Positions 1 to 9,129 of a DNA stretch of 49,930 nt are shown piece by piece. Every line of letters starts with the position of its first letter. Position 1 is the first letter of the stretch. Origin of the DNA: FEN-1297 sp964618785 (lineage in GTDB: Bacteria > Bacteroidota > Ignavibacteria > Ignavibacteriales > Ignavibacteriaceae); assembly GCA_964618785.1 (NCBI GenBank), contig CAZUCY010000010.1, positions 1-49,930 on the forward strand, given 5' to 3'. Under the pieces are notes generated by a model. It ran no database searches. It saw only the letters and a list, made by a program, of their open reading frames with translations, and had not been told where the DNA came from. The translations under genes were made by a program, and so were the position numbers.

Positions 1-350
1 AGGATTACGATTCACTATTTACAAAAGACAAACACATCATTTTTGGCTTTCATGGTTATCCATGGTTAGTTCACCGTTTAACTTACAGTCGAACCAACCG
101 CAATATTCATGTCCGGGGTTACAAGGAAGAGGGAACGATTACAACAGCCTTTGACATAAGAGTGCAAAACGAATTAGACAGGTTTCATCTTGTGCAGGAC
201 GTTGTTGACCGTCTCCCCCATTTAGGCGCTAAGGGCGCATACCTGAAACAGTTAATGCAAGACAAATTAATTGAGCATAATCAATACATAGATAAACACG
301 GCCAGGATATGCCTGAAATCCGAAACTGGAAATGGAGCAACCCAAAATGA
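1..350 (+). CDS. xfp: Phosphoketolase, C-terminal end (partial)
   Basis: The reading frame is open from base 3 to the TGA at 348-350 and gives the last 115 residues of a protein whose start lies outside the window. The stretches GFHGYPWLVHRLTYSR, VRGYKEEGTITTAFDIRVQN and DRFHLVQDVVDRLP are characteristic of the C-terminal domain of xylulose-5-phosphate/fructose-6-phosphate phosphoketolase, a thiamine-diphosphate enzyme that cleaves the sugar phosphate with inorganic phosphate to acetyl-phosphate plus glyceraldehyde-3-phosphate or erythrose-4-phosphate. The ATG at 162 is only an internal methionine of this frame. It is followed on the same strand by sugar-phosphate enzymes (RpiB-like, class I aldolase), so it probably heads a pentose-phosphate shunt cassette. 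Confidence 0.9.
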   Translation, partial: DYDSLFTKDKHIIFGFHGYPWLVHRLTYSRTNRNIHVRGYKEEGTITTAFDIRVQNELDRFHLVQDVVDRLPHLGAKGAYLKQLMQDKLIEHNQYIDKHGQDMPEIRNWKWSNPK

Positions 351-458
351 ATGTGCAAGCGCTGATAAACTCAGCGAAAAAACATATTGCATATATAGTT
401 ATAAAAGTGGTTGGTCATTTACAACCGGTATAAAAGAAAAATAAAGAGAGCAAAACAA

Positions 459-575
459 ATGTTAAATTTTAAACAGAGTGATAGATATTTTCAATCAGTT
501 GATCGAACTATGAAGCCGGTTGTTGCTCCTATCATTATATTATTAGTCACAATCACCATAAGAGAAAAATCATGA
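459..575 (+). CDS. Possible 38-residue membrane peptide upstream of the hibernation factor
   Basis: An ATG at 459 opens a 38-codon frame whose TGA (573-575) overlaps the ATG of the next gene as ATGA. An AAAGAGAG purine stretch lies about 10 bases upstream of the start. The C-terminal half (VVAPIIILLVTITI) is hydrophobic enough for one membrane helix. The overlap suggests translational coupling to the HPF/RaiA-like gene, but the ORF is short and I recognise no family. It may be chance. Confidence 0.3.
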   Translation: MLNFKQSDRYFQSVDRTMKPVVAPIIILLVTITIREKS

Positions 576-940
576 ATATCCAAATCAATACAGGCCATAA
601 TATCCAGGGTAATGAGGCTCTGATTGCAAAGTTCAGCAACATAATTGAAATTTCATTAAGTCGAATGAGTGATCACATTACAAGCGTGGAAGTCCATCTG
701 AAAGATGAAGATGGTAACAAGAGAGGAAAGAACGACAAACGCTGCATGATTGAAGCACGCCTCCAAGGGCGTCAGCCAATTGTAGTCACAGACCATGCTT
801 CAACCTTGAACGAAGCGCTCGGCGGTGCTATTGATAAATTAGTAAGTATGATTGAAAGCATCCTTGGACGTCAACGCGATCAAAGGGATCACAAAATTGA
901 ACAATTTACACCTGAGCTAAAATTACCAGAGGAGCAATGA
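572..940 (+). CDS. HPF/RaiA-family ribosome hibernation factor
   Basis: This 122-residue protein matches the short HPF/RaiA (sigma-54 modulation) family. These proteins bind the 30S subunit and hold ribosomes inactive in stationary phase or energy limitation. Visible family features are an N-terminal beta strand with MNIQINTGHNIQGNE, a helix around residues 20-34, a central strand VEVHLKDEDGNKRG, the strand CMIEARLQGRQPIVVTDHA, and an amphipathic helix starting at LNEALGGAIDKLVSMIES. It has no long C-terminal dimerisation domain. Its stop codon overlaps the start region of the RpiB-like gene, which supports an operon. In this cassette it would link metabolic stress to translational silencing (inference). 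Confidence 0.8.
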   Translation: MNIQINTGHNIQGNEALIAKFSNIIEISLSRMSDHITSVEVHLKDEDGNKRGKNDKRCMIEARLQGRQPIVVTDHASTLNEALGGAIDKLVSMIESILGRQRDQRDHKIEQFTPELKLPEEQ

Positions 941-1395
941 TGCGTGTTGGTATAGCTGCAGATCATGGCGGGTTTGAATTAAAATTGCAATTAAGTAAAG
1001 CCTTAATTGAAGCTGGTTATGATGTGGTTGATTTCGGTGCCCTTAAACTGGATAACGGTGATGACTATCCGGATTTCGTAATTCCGCTTGCAATAGCAGT
1101 GGCAAATGGTGTGGTTACCAGAGGCTTAGCTATTTGCGGCAGCGGAGTAGGTGCATGTGTTGCAGCCAATAAAGTGCAGGGTATTCGCGCCGCTTTGATT
1201 ACAGATTCCTTCACCGCTCATCAGGGTGTAGAGGACGACAATATGAATGTAATGTGTCTTGGCGGCCAGGTAACCGGATATGCCGAGGCCCTGGATTTGA
1301 CCAGGATATTCCTGAAAGCAAATTTCAAGGAGCTTGAACGGTTCAAACGACGTCTTGCAAAAGTTGCAGCGCTCGAACAAAATAAGAAGTCTTAA
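940..1395 (+). CDS. rpiB: RpiB/LacA/LacB-family sugar-phosphate isomerase
   Basis: The protein begins MRVGIAADHGGFELK, the standard opening of ribose-5-phosphate isomerase B (compare IGSDHAG in the family), and contains the active-site segment AICGSGVGACVAANKVQGIRAAL with the catalytic cysteine of the CG(T/S)G motif, then NVMCLGGQV. It should interconvert ribose-5-phosphate and ribulose-5-phosphate, or a related aldose/ketose phosphate pair. Two start codons stand in tandem (937 and 940). The GAGGAG ribosome site at 929-934 is only 2 bases from the first but 5 from the second, so 940 is preferred. The start overlaps the stop of the hibernation factor. At about 151 residues it has the usual family length. 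Exact substrate is uncertain because LacA/LacB share the fold. Confidence 0.85.
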   Translation: MRVGIAADHGGFELKLQLSKALIEAGYDVVDFGALKLDNGDDYPDFVIPLAIAVANGVVTRGLAICGSGVGACVAANKVQGIRAALITDSFTAHQGVEDDNMNVMCLGGQVTGYAEALDLTRIFLKANFKELERFKRRLAKVAALEQNKKS

Positions 1396-1479
1396 TAGAT
1401 AGAATACTATGCTTATATTAAAGCGAACATGGCGGAGCATAAGCCATTAATAATTAATAAAATTACTGAGGTATTGGAG

Positions 1480-2577
1480 ATGAATTCGCAAAAACTTATA
1501 GATGCAGCGAGGATGCTGGTTGCTGCCAACAAAGGACTGCTGGCGATGGATGAAAGTAATTCAACATGCAATAAACGATTTGCCATGTTGGGAATTCCAC
1601 AAACTGAGGAAGCACGGCGCGCCTATAGAGAGTTGATTGTGACCACGCCAGGACTCGATGGATTTATCAGCGGCGCGATTCTCTACGATGAGACGATCCG
1701 CCAACAAAAGAAAGATGGAACTTCTTTTATTAAAGTTATTACCGATGCAGGAATCATTCCCGGTATCAAAGTTGACACCGGTGCAAAGGAGATGGCAGGT
1801 CATCCGGGTGAAAAAATAACAGAAGGCCTCGATGGATTGCGCGGCCGCCTAAAAGAATATTTCCAAATGGGAGCCCGTTTTGCAAAATGGCGCGCGGTGA
1901 TTAGCATAGGAGAAAACACTCCCAGCCGGGGTTGCATTGAAGCTAACGTTCAGGCGCTGGCACGTTATGCTGCTTTATGCCAGGAAGCTGGCCTGGTCCC
2001 GGTTGTTGAGCCGGAAGTACTCATGAAAGGCAGCCATACTATAGAAAGGTGTAGCGAAGTAACTGAAGAAGTCTTGCGAACAGTTTTCAACCAGCTTTAC
2101 ATTCAGCGGGTGATGTTGGAAGGCATGATCCTGAAGCCAAACATGGTGCTTCCCGGATTAACCTGCCCGCCGCAAGAAATTGTTTCCGAGGTGGGGGTTG
2201 GAGAACAGCAGTATCAAGTGAGATTGATTGACTGCCCGCCGGAAGATGTGTCTGAAGTGGACAGGGTCGCTGACGCTACAATGAATTGTCTCTTGCGGAC
2301 CGTTCCTGCTGCCGTTCCGGGGGTTGCGTTTTTATCTGGTGGACAACCCGCTGAACTGGCTTCGGCCCGCTTGAATGCTATGAATGTCAGATTCAAATCG
2401 CAATTACCCTGGGCACTGGCGTTTTCATTTGCCCGTGCTATTCAGCAGCCGGCTCTGGAAATTTGGAAGGGAGTGGATGCCAATGTCTCAGCGGCACAGA
2501 AAGCTTTGTATCATAGAGCCATGTGCAACCGGGCTGCGCGTCATGGCGAATACACAGATGCGATGGAGAAAACATGA
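1480..2577 (+). CDS. fba: Class I fructose-bisphosphate aldolase
   Basis: The 365-residue protein has the plant/animal-type class I aldolase signature: KGLLAMDESNST near the N terminus, the VPVVEPEVL strand, and EGMILKPNMVLPG with the Schiff-base lysine at residue 219. It cleaves fructose-1,6-bisphosphate without a metal. The frame is open upstream to an ATG at 1429, but family members begin just before the KGLLAMDES segment, and a GAGG ribosome site at 1468-1471 is well placed for the ATG at 1480. The longer version would add 17 unrelated residues without a ribosome site. It lies between the RpiB-like gene and the proton ATPase, all on one strand. A class I enzyme is less usual in bacteria than class II and fits a transferred cassette. 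Confidence 0.92.
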   Translation: MNSQKLIDAARMLVAANKGLLAMDESNSTCNKRFAMLGIPQTEEARRAYRELIVTTPGLDGFISGAILYDETIRQQKKDGTSFIKVITDAGIIPGIKVDTGAKEMAGHPGEKITEGLDGLRGRLKEYFQMGARFAKWRAVISIGENTPSRGCIEANVQALARYAALCQEAGLVPVVEPEVLMKGSHTIERCSEVTEEVLRTVFNQLYIQRVMLEGMILKPNMVLPGLTCPPQEIVSEVGVGEQQYQVRLIDCPPEDVSEVDRVADATMNCLLRTVPAAVPGVAFLSGGQPAELASARLNAMNVRFKSQLPWALAFSFARAIQQPALEIWKGVDANVSAAQKALYHRAMCNRAARHGEYTDAMEKT

Positions 2578-2645
2578 GCATTATAGTAAGTATATCACTG
2601 CTCACGAAATTTATAAAATAGTAAAAACAAAAAAGGAAAAATATC

Positions 2646-5255
2646 ATGAAACCTAATTCCGGTAAGCCCAAGAATCCCGAACCAAAGCCGGGATCAAAAC
2701 CCGAAGCGAAAGATGATTTAAAATCACTTCCCATGCCGGAAGTAGAAAAAAAATTGGGTTCGTCTCCGGACGGCCTAAGTCAAGCCGAGGCGCAGAAACG
2801 GCTTGCCCAATATGGGCCTAACGAGATTGAAGAAGAGAAGACCAATATGATTCTGAAATTTCTGGGCTATTTTTGGGGGCCAATTCCGTGGATGATAGAA
2901 GTTGCAGTAATTCTGTCGGGTGTGGTAAGGCACTGGCCGGATTTTTTCATCATTCTTCTTTTGCTTGCTGCTAACGGCATAGTGGGATTTTGGGAAGAAC
3001 GGGAAGCAGGCAACGCAATTGCTGCCTTGAAGGCCAAACTAGCCATCAAGGCACGGGTGAAACGCGATGGCAAATGGATCACTCCGCCTGCGCGTGAGCT
3101 GGTACCCGGAGATGTTATACGTTTGCGTCTGGGCGATATTGTACCGGCAGATGCGCGATTGTTGGAAGGTGATTCGGTAGAAGTTGATCAGTCTGCGTTA
3201 ACAGGAGAGTCTTTACCTGCCACTCGCAAACCCGGTGAAGCAGTGTTTTCGGGATCGATTATCCGTCAGGGTGAAATTAGCGCACTTGTCTATGGTACTG
3301 GTGCTAATACCTACTTCGGTAAGACAGCGCAACTTGTGCAGGAAGCACATACCGTCAGTCATTTTCAAAAGGCAGTTTTGAAGATCGGCAATTACCTGAT
3401 AGTACTTGCAGTTACTTTGGTAGCTGTTATTATTACTGTTGCAATCTTCCGTGGTGATCCGATTATCTCCACATTACAATTTGCGCTGGTACTAACCGTG
3501 GCTGCAATTCCTGTGGCTATGCCTACAGTGTTATCGGTAACTATGGCAGTCGGTGCGCGTCTTCTCGCCAGGAAACAAGCTATTGTAAGCAAGCTGGTGG
3601 CCATCGAAGAACTGGCGGGTGTAGACGTGCTTTGTGCAGACAAGACTGGTACATTAACGCAGAACAAGCTAACACTGGGAGATCCGTTCAGTGTGGACAA
3701 TGTTCCAGACGAACAAGTAATTCTAGATGGAGCGCTTGCATCGCGTGCGGAAAACAACGACACTATTGATCTTGCAGTATTGGGCGGACTGAAAGATAAG
3801 GATTCATTAAAGTCTTATGAGGTGATTCATTTTCAACCATTCGATCCGGTTCATAAACGCACTGAAGCAACTGTCAAAACCAAAGATGGAAAAACTTCTA
3901 AAGTAACGAAGGGTGCACCGCAGGTAATTTTGGAATTGTGTGCCAATGCCTGGCAAGTGAAGCCTGATGTAGATAAAGCTGTGAATGAATTTGCTGCTCG
4001 GGGATTTCGTTCATTAGGCATAGCACGAGCTGAAGGAGACGGACAATGGCAGTTTGTTGGTGTGTTACCATTGTTTGATCCGCCCCGGGAAGATGCCAAA
4101 GCAACTATAGCTACCGCGCTTGCTATGGGTGTAAAGATCAAAATGGTTACGGGCGATGCTCTGGCTATTGCTAAGGAAACCGCTAAAAAATTAGATATGG
4201 GATTAAATATATTAGATGCCGGTGGCCTGGGTGATGTTAAGCATGACGAGAGTTCACAGGTAGCCGAATCCATTGAGAAGGCTGACGGTTTTGCACAGGT
4301 GTTTCCTGAACACAAGTTTCACATTGTGGATGTATTACAAAAACACGGTCATATAGTAGGCATGACAGGTGACGGTGTAAATGACGCTCCAGCACTAAAG
4401 AAAGCCGACTGCGGCATCGCTGTTTCGGACGCAACTGATGCCGCACGCGCAGCGGCGGCAATAGTTCTGATGACGCCCGGATTATCAGTTATTATTGATG
4501 CAATCAAAGAGAGCAGACGTATCTTTCAGCGTATGAACAGCTACGCGATATACCGGATCGCAGAAACGCTGCGTGTGTTGTTCTTCATGACGCTTGCAAT
4601 ACTAGTGTTTAACTTCTATCCATTGACTGCTGTCATGATCGTAATGCTGGCTTTACTTAACGATGGTGCTATACTCTCCATTGCCTATGACAATGTTCAT
4701 TACAAGGATCAGCCGGAAGCTTGGAATATGCGCATGGTATTGGGGATATCCACCTTACTTGGTGTAATCGGAGTCATCTCCGCTTTCGGCTTGTTTTACC
4801 TCGGTGAGCGCGTCTTTCATCTCGACCGTGCACACATCCAGACACTTATGTATTTAAAGTTGTCTGTCGCCGGACATCTGACAATTTTTCTGACACGCAC
4901 ACGCGGTTCGTTCTGGTCTATACGTCCCGCAAAGATTTTATGGGGGGCTGTTCTAGGAACGCAAATCATAGCAACATTGATAGCTGTTTACGGGCTGTTT
5001 ATGACACCCCTTGGCTGGGGTTGGGCCGGGTTTGTATGGGGCTATGCACTTCTTTGGTTCCTACTGAATGATCGCATAAAACTATTAGCGTATAAGATAT
5101 TTGATCCGGTCAAGATCAAATCTCCGTCTGATCTAAGACCAAAGATTGCAAAGCGCGCCTATGAATTATATGAAGAAGAAGGACACCGGGATGGCCATGC
5201 AGATCAGGACTGGAATCAGGCAGAGAAAGATGTTCGAAAAGACGAACAAAACTAA
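2646..5255 (+). CDS. P-type (P3A) plasma-membrane proton-pumping ATPase
   Basis: An 869-residue P-type ATPase. The N terminus is a Pro/Lys-rich cytoplasmic segment (residues 1-30), followed by a cation-ATPase N domain with LSQAEAQKRLAQYGPNEI. The actuator loop carries the TGES motif in DQSALTGES, and PVAMPTVL marks the ion-binding helix M4. The phosphorylation motif DKTGTLT has its aspartate at residue 332, and MVTGDALAIAKETA and TGDGVNDAPALKKAD complete the P domain. The short DPPR and PVAMP motifs and the overall length match fungal/plant-type H+-ATPases rather than calcium or metal pumps. The last 39 residues contain RAYELYEEEGHRDGHAD, which resembles the small DUF2934 motif and is not part of the core pump. 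It probably exports protons at the expense of ATP to defend pH or membrane potential. It ends the phosphoketolase cassette, 68 bases after the aldolase. Confidence 0.92.
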   Translation: MKPNSGKPKNPEPKPGSKPEAKDDLKSLPMPEVEKKLGSSPDGLSQAEAQKRLAQYGPNEIEEEKTNMILKFLGYFWGPIPWMIEVAVILSGVVRHWPDFFIILLLLAANGIVGFWEEREAGNAIAALKAKLAIKARVKRDGKWITPPARELVPGDVIRLRLGDIVPADARLLEGDSVEVDQSALTGESLPATRKPGEAVFSGSIIRQGEISALVYGTGANTYFGKTAQLVQEAHTVSHFQKAVLKIGNYLIVLAVTLVAVIITVAIFRGDPIISTLQFALVLTVAAIPVAMPTVLSVTMAVGARLLARKQAIVSKLVAIEELAGVDVLCADKTGTLTQNKLTLGDPFSVDNVPDEQVILDGALASRAENNDTIDLAVLGGLKDKDSLKSYEVIHFQPFDPVHKRTEATVKTKDGKTSKVTKGAPQVILELCANAWQVKPDVDKAVNEFAARGFRSLGIARAEGDGQWQFVGVLPLFDPPREDAKATIATALAMGVKIKMVTGDALAIAKETAKKLDMGLNILDAGGLGDVKHDESSQVAESIEKADGFAQVFPEHKFHIVDVLQKHGHIVGMTGDGVNDAPALKKADCGIAVSDATDAARAAAAIVLMTPGLSVIIDAIKESRRIFQRMNSYAIYRIAETLRVLFFMTLAILVFNFYPLTAVMIVMLALLNDGAILSIAYDNVHYKDQPEAWNMRMVLGISTLLGVIGVISAFGLFYLGERVFHLDRAHIQTLMYLKLSVAGHLTIFLTRTRGSFWSIRPAKILWGAVLGTQIIATLIAVYGLFMTPLGWGWAGFVWGYALLWFLLNDRIKLLAYKIFDPVKIKSPSDLRPKIAKRAYELYEEEGHRDGHADQDWNQAEKDVRKDEQN

Positions 5256-5764
5256 TATACAAATACGAAAAATTGATTGTTATGAGAGCAATCTTGTTAA
5301 GAGTATGGTTAACAATAGTTGGTTAAATAAGTAGATAATATATGTAAGTAAATCTTAATTATCTGATTACCGATTTCAAAGAGTTTAATATTGCTAAGAT
5401 AATTTATACCAATACAGACGCTATAAAACGAAATTTGAGGAATGACTTGTTCAGTTTTTCGAAATCATGGCTCAATCGACATATAAGTCGTTCAAATTTT
5501 ATCTAATCTAGAACACCTTTATCGCAATCTCCATTTTTAGTCTCAGATTCTTGGGAAATTGCTTTTTGACCTATTACTATAATTAACGTAAAATCCACAT
5601 TCTTAATCTGAGTAACCTTTATTTCCAGATCAAGTTTAGCTTGAATACAGGAAACATTTATGTGTGATGAAACCAACAGAGATAAATAAGTTTGAATGGT
5701 AGTACAAAAAAATATTCAGTTTAATATTATGTTAATAATATAATTACATCAAAAAACGGATAAC
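5256..5764. other. Intergenic DNA without recognised content
   Basis: About 510 AT-rich bases separate the ATPase gene from the next ORF. I see no tRNA, no strong terminator hairpin and no convincing ORF. Base composition drops visibly here compared with the cassette to the left. Confidence 0.6.
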
Positions 5765-6187
5765 TTGATAAAAAATAATAATGCACAAAAATATTTTATG
5801 TTAGCTGTTTATATAGCTACCTTACTCTGCGGCAGTTGTGAAGAAGTAATTTTTCTGAACAACAGCCGGGAAGTGGATTATTTTAAAGAAGGCCCGGATG
5901 TATGCTTTAATCATGACCTAATAAATAAAAGCGAGAGCCTCGCAAAGATTATAGATACCTCTAATAATTACAATAAGAATTTATTAAGCAATGTTAAAAA
6001 TAATTATCAATCGCTTGAGAGCAGTTTAAATATTACATGGGAAACTGCACTGCCCATAGAAATTCCAAAACCAAATAGTTTATCCCGTTCAATTATTTGT
6101 ATTAACATATCCTGCCTGATAGCAATATTTAAAATCCCGGGGAATATTTTCCGTCCGCCTAAATTAATAGAATCACCTACAGTATAA
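5765..6187 (+). CDS. Small exported protein of unknown function upstream of a TonB receptor
   Basis: A 140-codon frame beginning at TTG 5765, with an alternative ATG at 5798. It has a short hydrophobic N terminus (MLAVYIATLLCGSC) that could be a signal or lipoprotein peptide, then a polar middle and a C-terminal part ending FRPPKLIESPTV. I do not recognise the family. Its position 163 bases before a TonB-dependent receptor, its length and its FRPP tail parallel the 120-residue protein at 40279-40641, which precedes the paralogous receptor and ends FRAPPLFI. This suggests both belong to one divergent family of small receptor-associated proteins. The start is uncertain and the gene could be decaying. 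Confidence 0.45.
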   Translation: MIKNNNAQKYFMLAVYIATLLCGSCEEVIFLNNSREVDYFKEGPDVCFNHDLINKSESLAKIIDTSNNYNKNLLSNVKNNYQSLESSLNITWETALPIEIPKPNSLSRSIICINISCLIAIFKIPGNIFRPPKLIESPTV

Positions 6188-6350
6188 ACTAAAATACTCA
6201 TCATAATTCATAACAAAATTTAGTACTGAATTATTTGAGCCATTAGAATATTGGCCTTAATACCGGTATGGCATTATGTAACCCGGCAATGCCCGGTTTT
6301 GCTTTGATATTATTTTTATTGATTCTTTTAATAGAAAGAGGAAATTAAAT

Positions 6351-8720
6351 ATGCATTATTTTAAAACGATAGTGATAATATTCTTAGCATTCAATTTAAA
6401 CATTATAGGCGGCGTAAAGGATAGGGATAGTTTATATAATAAGTTCAGTCTTTCGGTTACCATCGTTGATTCGGTGCGGAATACTCCTTTGGAATTAGTT
6501 AATTTAACTCTTAGCAAAGGTGAGGTGACTGTTAAAACGCAGGTAACTAATTCACGCGGTGCGGCGATTTTTATAGATCTGGAACCGGGGGAATATAATT
6601 TACTTGCCCATAGCATAGGCTACAAGAATTATGTAATTTCATTGACCATCGATAAAAATCAGGAACATATAAGTATTTTAATGGTCCAAACCAGCATAAG
6701 GCTTAATGAGATTTTAATAAATGGCACAAAGGATAACCATGTTTCTGATTATATAGATACATTAAGGGGAAATCAAATATTTATATCAGAGACATATCAC
6801 GCACCTCCACAAGGCAGAATGACAACGCTTGTTCAGGAGAATGTTACGGGTGCGGTTAGAGAACCCGCGGGGGAAATGGTAATAAGGGATCAGCATAATG
6901 AGTACAGCAGTTCATCTTATTATCTTGATGGCGTGCCGATTCCGTTGGGTGTTCTGGGTGACCTGAATGAAATTGTAAACCCGGAAATAGTGCAACGAAT
7001 TACTATTTATACCGGCGGATTCCCTGCAGAATACGGCGGCCAATCAGCTGCTGTATTTGATATACAAAATAGAATTCCAGTCAATAATTTTCATTTAAAT
7101 TTTTCAACATACATAGGGAGTTATTTAACTTCGAATAATGAAAACTCTGGGGATAAAGTTGGTTCCTTTAAGGCTTTAAACTCAAACGGGCAGGATATTT
7201 TTTTCAGTAATAATGCAGATAATTTCGGATATTATTTTTCAGGTTCCCGGCAGGAAACGGACAGAAGACTGGATCAGCCGGTAGAAAAGCTTTTTAACGA
7301 TCACGGGTTTGACTATTTCTTATACGGAAAGATAGATTACCTGCTTAGCGAAAATGATTATATCACCTCAAACCTTAATTACAGTAATAGTAAAACAGAT
7401 GTTCCGTTTGACCCCATAGAGGGAATAAATTTTGACACGCAAAATAGTTATAATGCTTTTCAAACATTATCTTACTATCATATTTTTTCCAGCGAACTTA
7501 ACAAAGAAAGTAAAATATTAATCGCTCTTTTTTCAAGCGAAAAGGGTTTAAAATATCTGACTAATAACCTGTATGATGAATCCAAGCAATTCCTGGGAAC
7601 GGATACAACCACGGGCTATACTGTTGATCAGGACAGAAAATATTTTACATACGGGACAAGGATAAAATTCACAAACAGGTTATCAAATCAATTTGAATAT
7701 GAAACGGGAGTAGTATTAAATCTGACGACGGCAAATGAAATATTTCAATTAAAAGATTTTGCAGGTAACGGACCGATTATTAATACAAAATTCCCGGGCT
7801 CTACTTATGGGATGTTTCTTCAAACTCATATTCATCCCTGGGAGACATTGCTGCTTGATGCCGGCATTAGGTATGATCAATTGGTTTCACCTTCAATTCC
7901 AATACAAAGGCAGGTCAGTCCCCGATTAAAATTATGCCTCTTTACTGTTGAATCAAATACCATTTACTTTAGTTATGACAGGCTTTTTTTGCCTACAAAT
8001 GTTGAAGGGTTAAACTATTTATCTCAAATAATCACGGGTTCAACTTTAAACCAGGGTACATATCCCGAAAGAGATAATTTATATGAGGCCGGGATTATTC
8101 ACAGGTTTAATTCTAGTTTAAGCAGTAAACTGGATTATTTTCATAAAGATGCTTCGCCGGGATTGGATGATGAATCATTGGGTTCAAGCAGTATAAAAAT
8201 AAATGTAAACATAGAAAAAGTTAAAATCTCCGGATTGGAATTAAGTTTGGATTATAATGAGCCGTCAAACCCCTTCTCGTTTTACATTAATGGTTCTATT
8301 ATTCATGGGTACGGAGAGGGATTGATTTCAGGAGGCTTTCTTCCTTCGGACTTTGCAAACATATATGATCTTGACCACGACCAGAGGTTAACTTTAGTAA
8401 CCGGATTAAATTATCAGCAGGGCAATTATTTTGTTAATTTAGTAATTAATTACGGCAGCGGTTTAACAAACGGAAATGACGACTATAATTATAAGACGGG
8501 TTTGTTTGATTTAAACCAGGGCGCCCATACTACCCCTGCATGGATAATTAATCTATCCGGAGGGTATACATTTAATATAAATAATAATCACAATCTTCAA
8601 CCTTCAATATATATTAAAAATTTATTTGATCATTCTCATTTGCTTAAGGGAGCGTTCTTTAACAGCGCTTATTTTGAGGAAAGGAGAGATGTTATTTTTA
8701 AATTAAGCTATCAAATCTAA
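6351..8720 (+). CDS. TonB-dependent outer-membrane receptor (paralogue 1)
   Basis: The 789-residue protein has a hydrophobic export segment (residues 3-22), a carboxypeptidase-regulatory-like beta-sandwich (about 34-120, with TPLELVNLTLSKGE and AHSIGYKNY), a plug domain (about 130-240, with QENVTGAVREPAG and YTGGFPAEYGGQSA) and a long barrel with many alternating aromatic strands. Such receptors import siderophores, metals, cobalamin or glycans with energy from TonB. It is clearly paralogous to the receptor at 37755-40151 (shared TPLELVN, DGxPIPLG, YTGGFPAEYGGQ). In the plug, the usual IRGQ is IRDQ followed by a serine-rich insertion, and the last residue is Ile rather than the typical aromatic, so it may be diverging. 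A GAGGAAA ribosome site precedes the ATG. The substrate cannot be read from sequence. Confidence 0.88.
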   Translation: MHYFKTIVIIFLAFNLNIIGGVKDRDSLYNKFSLSVTIVDSVRNTPLELVNLTLSKGEVTVKTQVTNSRGAAIFIDLEPGEYNLLAHSIGYKNYVISLTIDKNQEHISILMVQTSIRLNEILINGTKDNHVSDYIDTLRGNQIFISETYHAPPQGRMTTLVQENVTGAVREPAGEMVIRDQHNEYSSSSYYLDGVPIPLGVLGDLNEIVNPEIVQRITIYTGGFPAEYGGQSAAVFDIQNRIPVNNFHLNFSTYIGSYLTSNNENSGDKVGSFKALNSNGQDIFFSNNADNFGYYFSGSRQETDRRLDQPVEKLFNDHGFDYFLYGKIDYLLSENDYITSNLNYSNSKTDVPFDPIEGINFDTQNSYNAFQTLSYYHIFSSELNKESKILIALFSSEKGLKYLTNNLYDESKQFLGTDTTTGYTVDQDRKYFTYGTRIKFTNRLSNQFEYETGVVLNLTTANEIFQLKDFAGNGPIINTKFPGSTYGMFLQTHIHPWETLLLDAGIRYDQLVSPSIPIQRQVSPRLKLCLFTVESNTIYFSYDRLFLPTNVEGLNYLSQIITGSTLNQGTYPERDNLYEAGIIHRFNSSLSSKLDYFHKDASPGLDDESLGSSSIKINVNIEKVKISGLELSLDYNEPSNPFSFYINGSIIHGYGEGLISGGFLPSDFANIYDLDHDQRLTLVTGLNYQQGNYFVNLVINYGSGLTNGNDDYNYKTGLFDLNQGAHTTPAWIINLSGGYTFNINNNHNLQPSIYIKNLFDHSHLLKGAFFNSAYFEERRDVIFKLSYQI

Positions 8721-8986
8721 GACTAACATCGGTTGTTTATTTGCAAACGATGAGATCGGATCAATTCTTCAGATTGTTAAACTGATTTTCCTAGGCTATG
8801 AGGTTTATAGGCACTTTTAAAATTTAATTTAATTGTTCTACGAAATGGTGATTATACAACTCTTTAACCACTCAAAACTTCTTGGTGGCTGATTGGGAAC
8901 GTCTCGACAAAATAATGCTTGGTGGCGGATAGGGCAGTAATCCCCAACATTGCTTTAACATTAAATTATTAAAAAGGTTCAGCATT

Positions 8987-9125
8987 GCCCATTTTGTGCC
9001 CATAACCATTTTTTTTATGGTAATAATAGTATTATTTGGACAGTTTTAGAAAAGTAAAACCTCTCCCGCAGGGACTACTATGTAGGAATATCGCTTATTT
9101 TGCAATAGACGAGGTTTCTAAAAAT
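8987..9125 (+). repeat. Left copy of an intergenic two-block repeat
   Basis: Block B (8987-9003) and block A (core 9084-9113, similarity about 9073-9125) recur in reverse complement at 11036-11052 and 11062-11115. The 30-base core of block A is identical in both copies; block B matches at 16 of 17 positions. The left block A region is bounded by short inverted ends (AAACCTC and GAGGTTT), so it can fold. The surrounding stretch 8721-9129 holds no gene that I can support. Confidence 0.75.
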
Positions 9126-9129
9126 CGGG

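Noticed and set aside
3392..4461. Several minus-strand frames inside the proton ATPase gene
   Set aside because: They are shadows of a well-supported coding sequence with all P-type motifs on the plus strand.
6007..6204. 65-codon minus-strand frame opposite the small protein before TonB receptor 1
   Set aside because: No ribosome site, and the plus-strand frame has the better context (export segment, position before the receptor).
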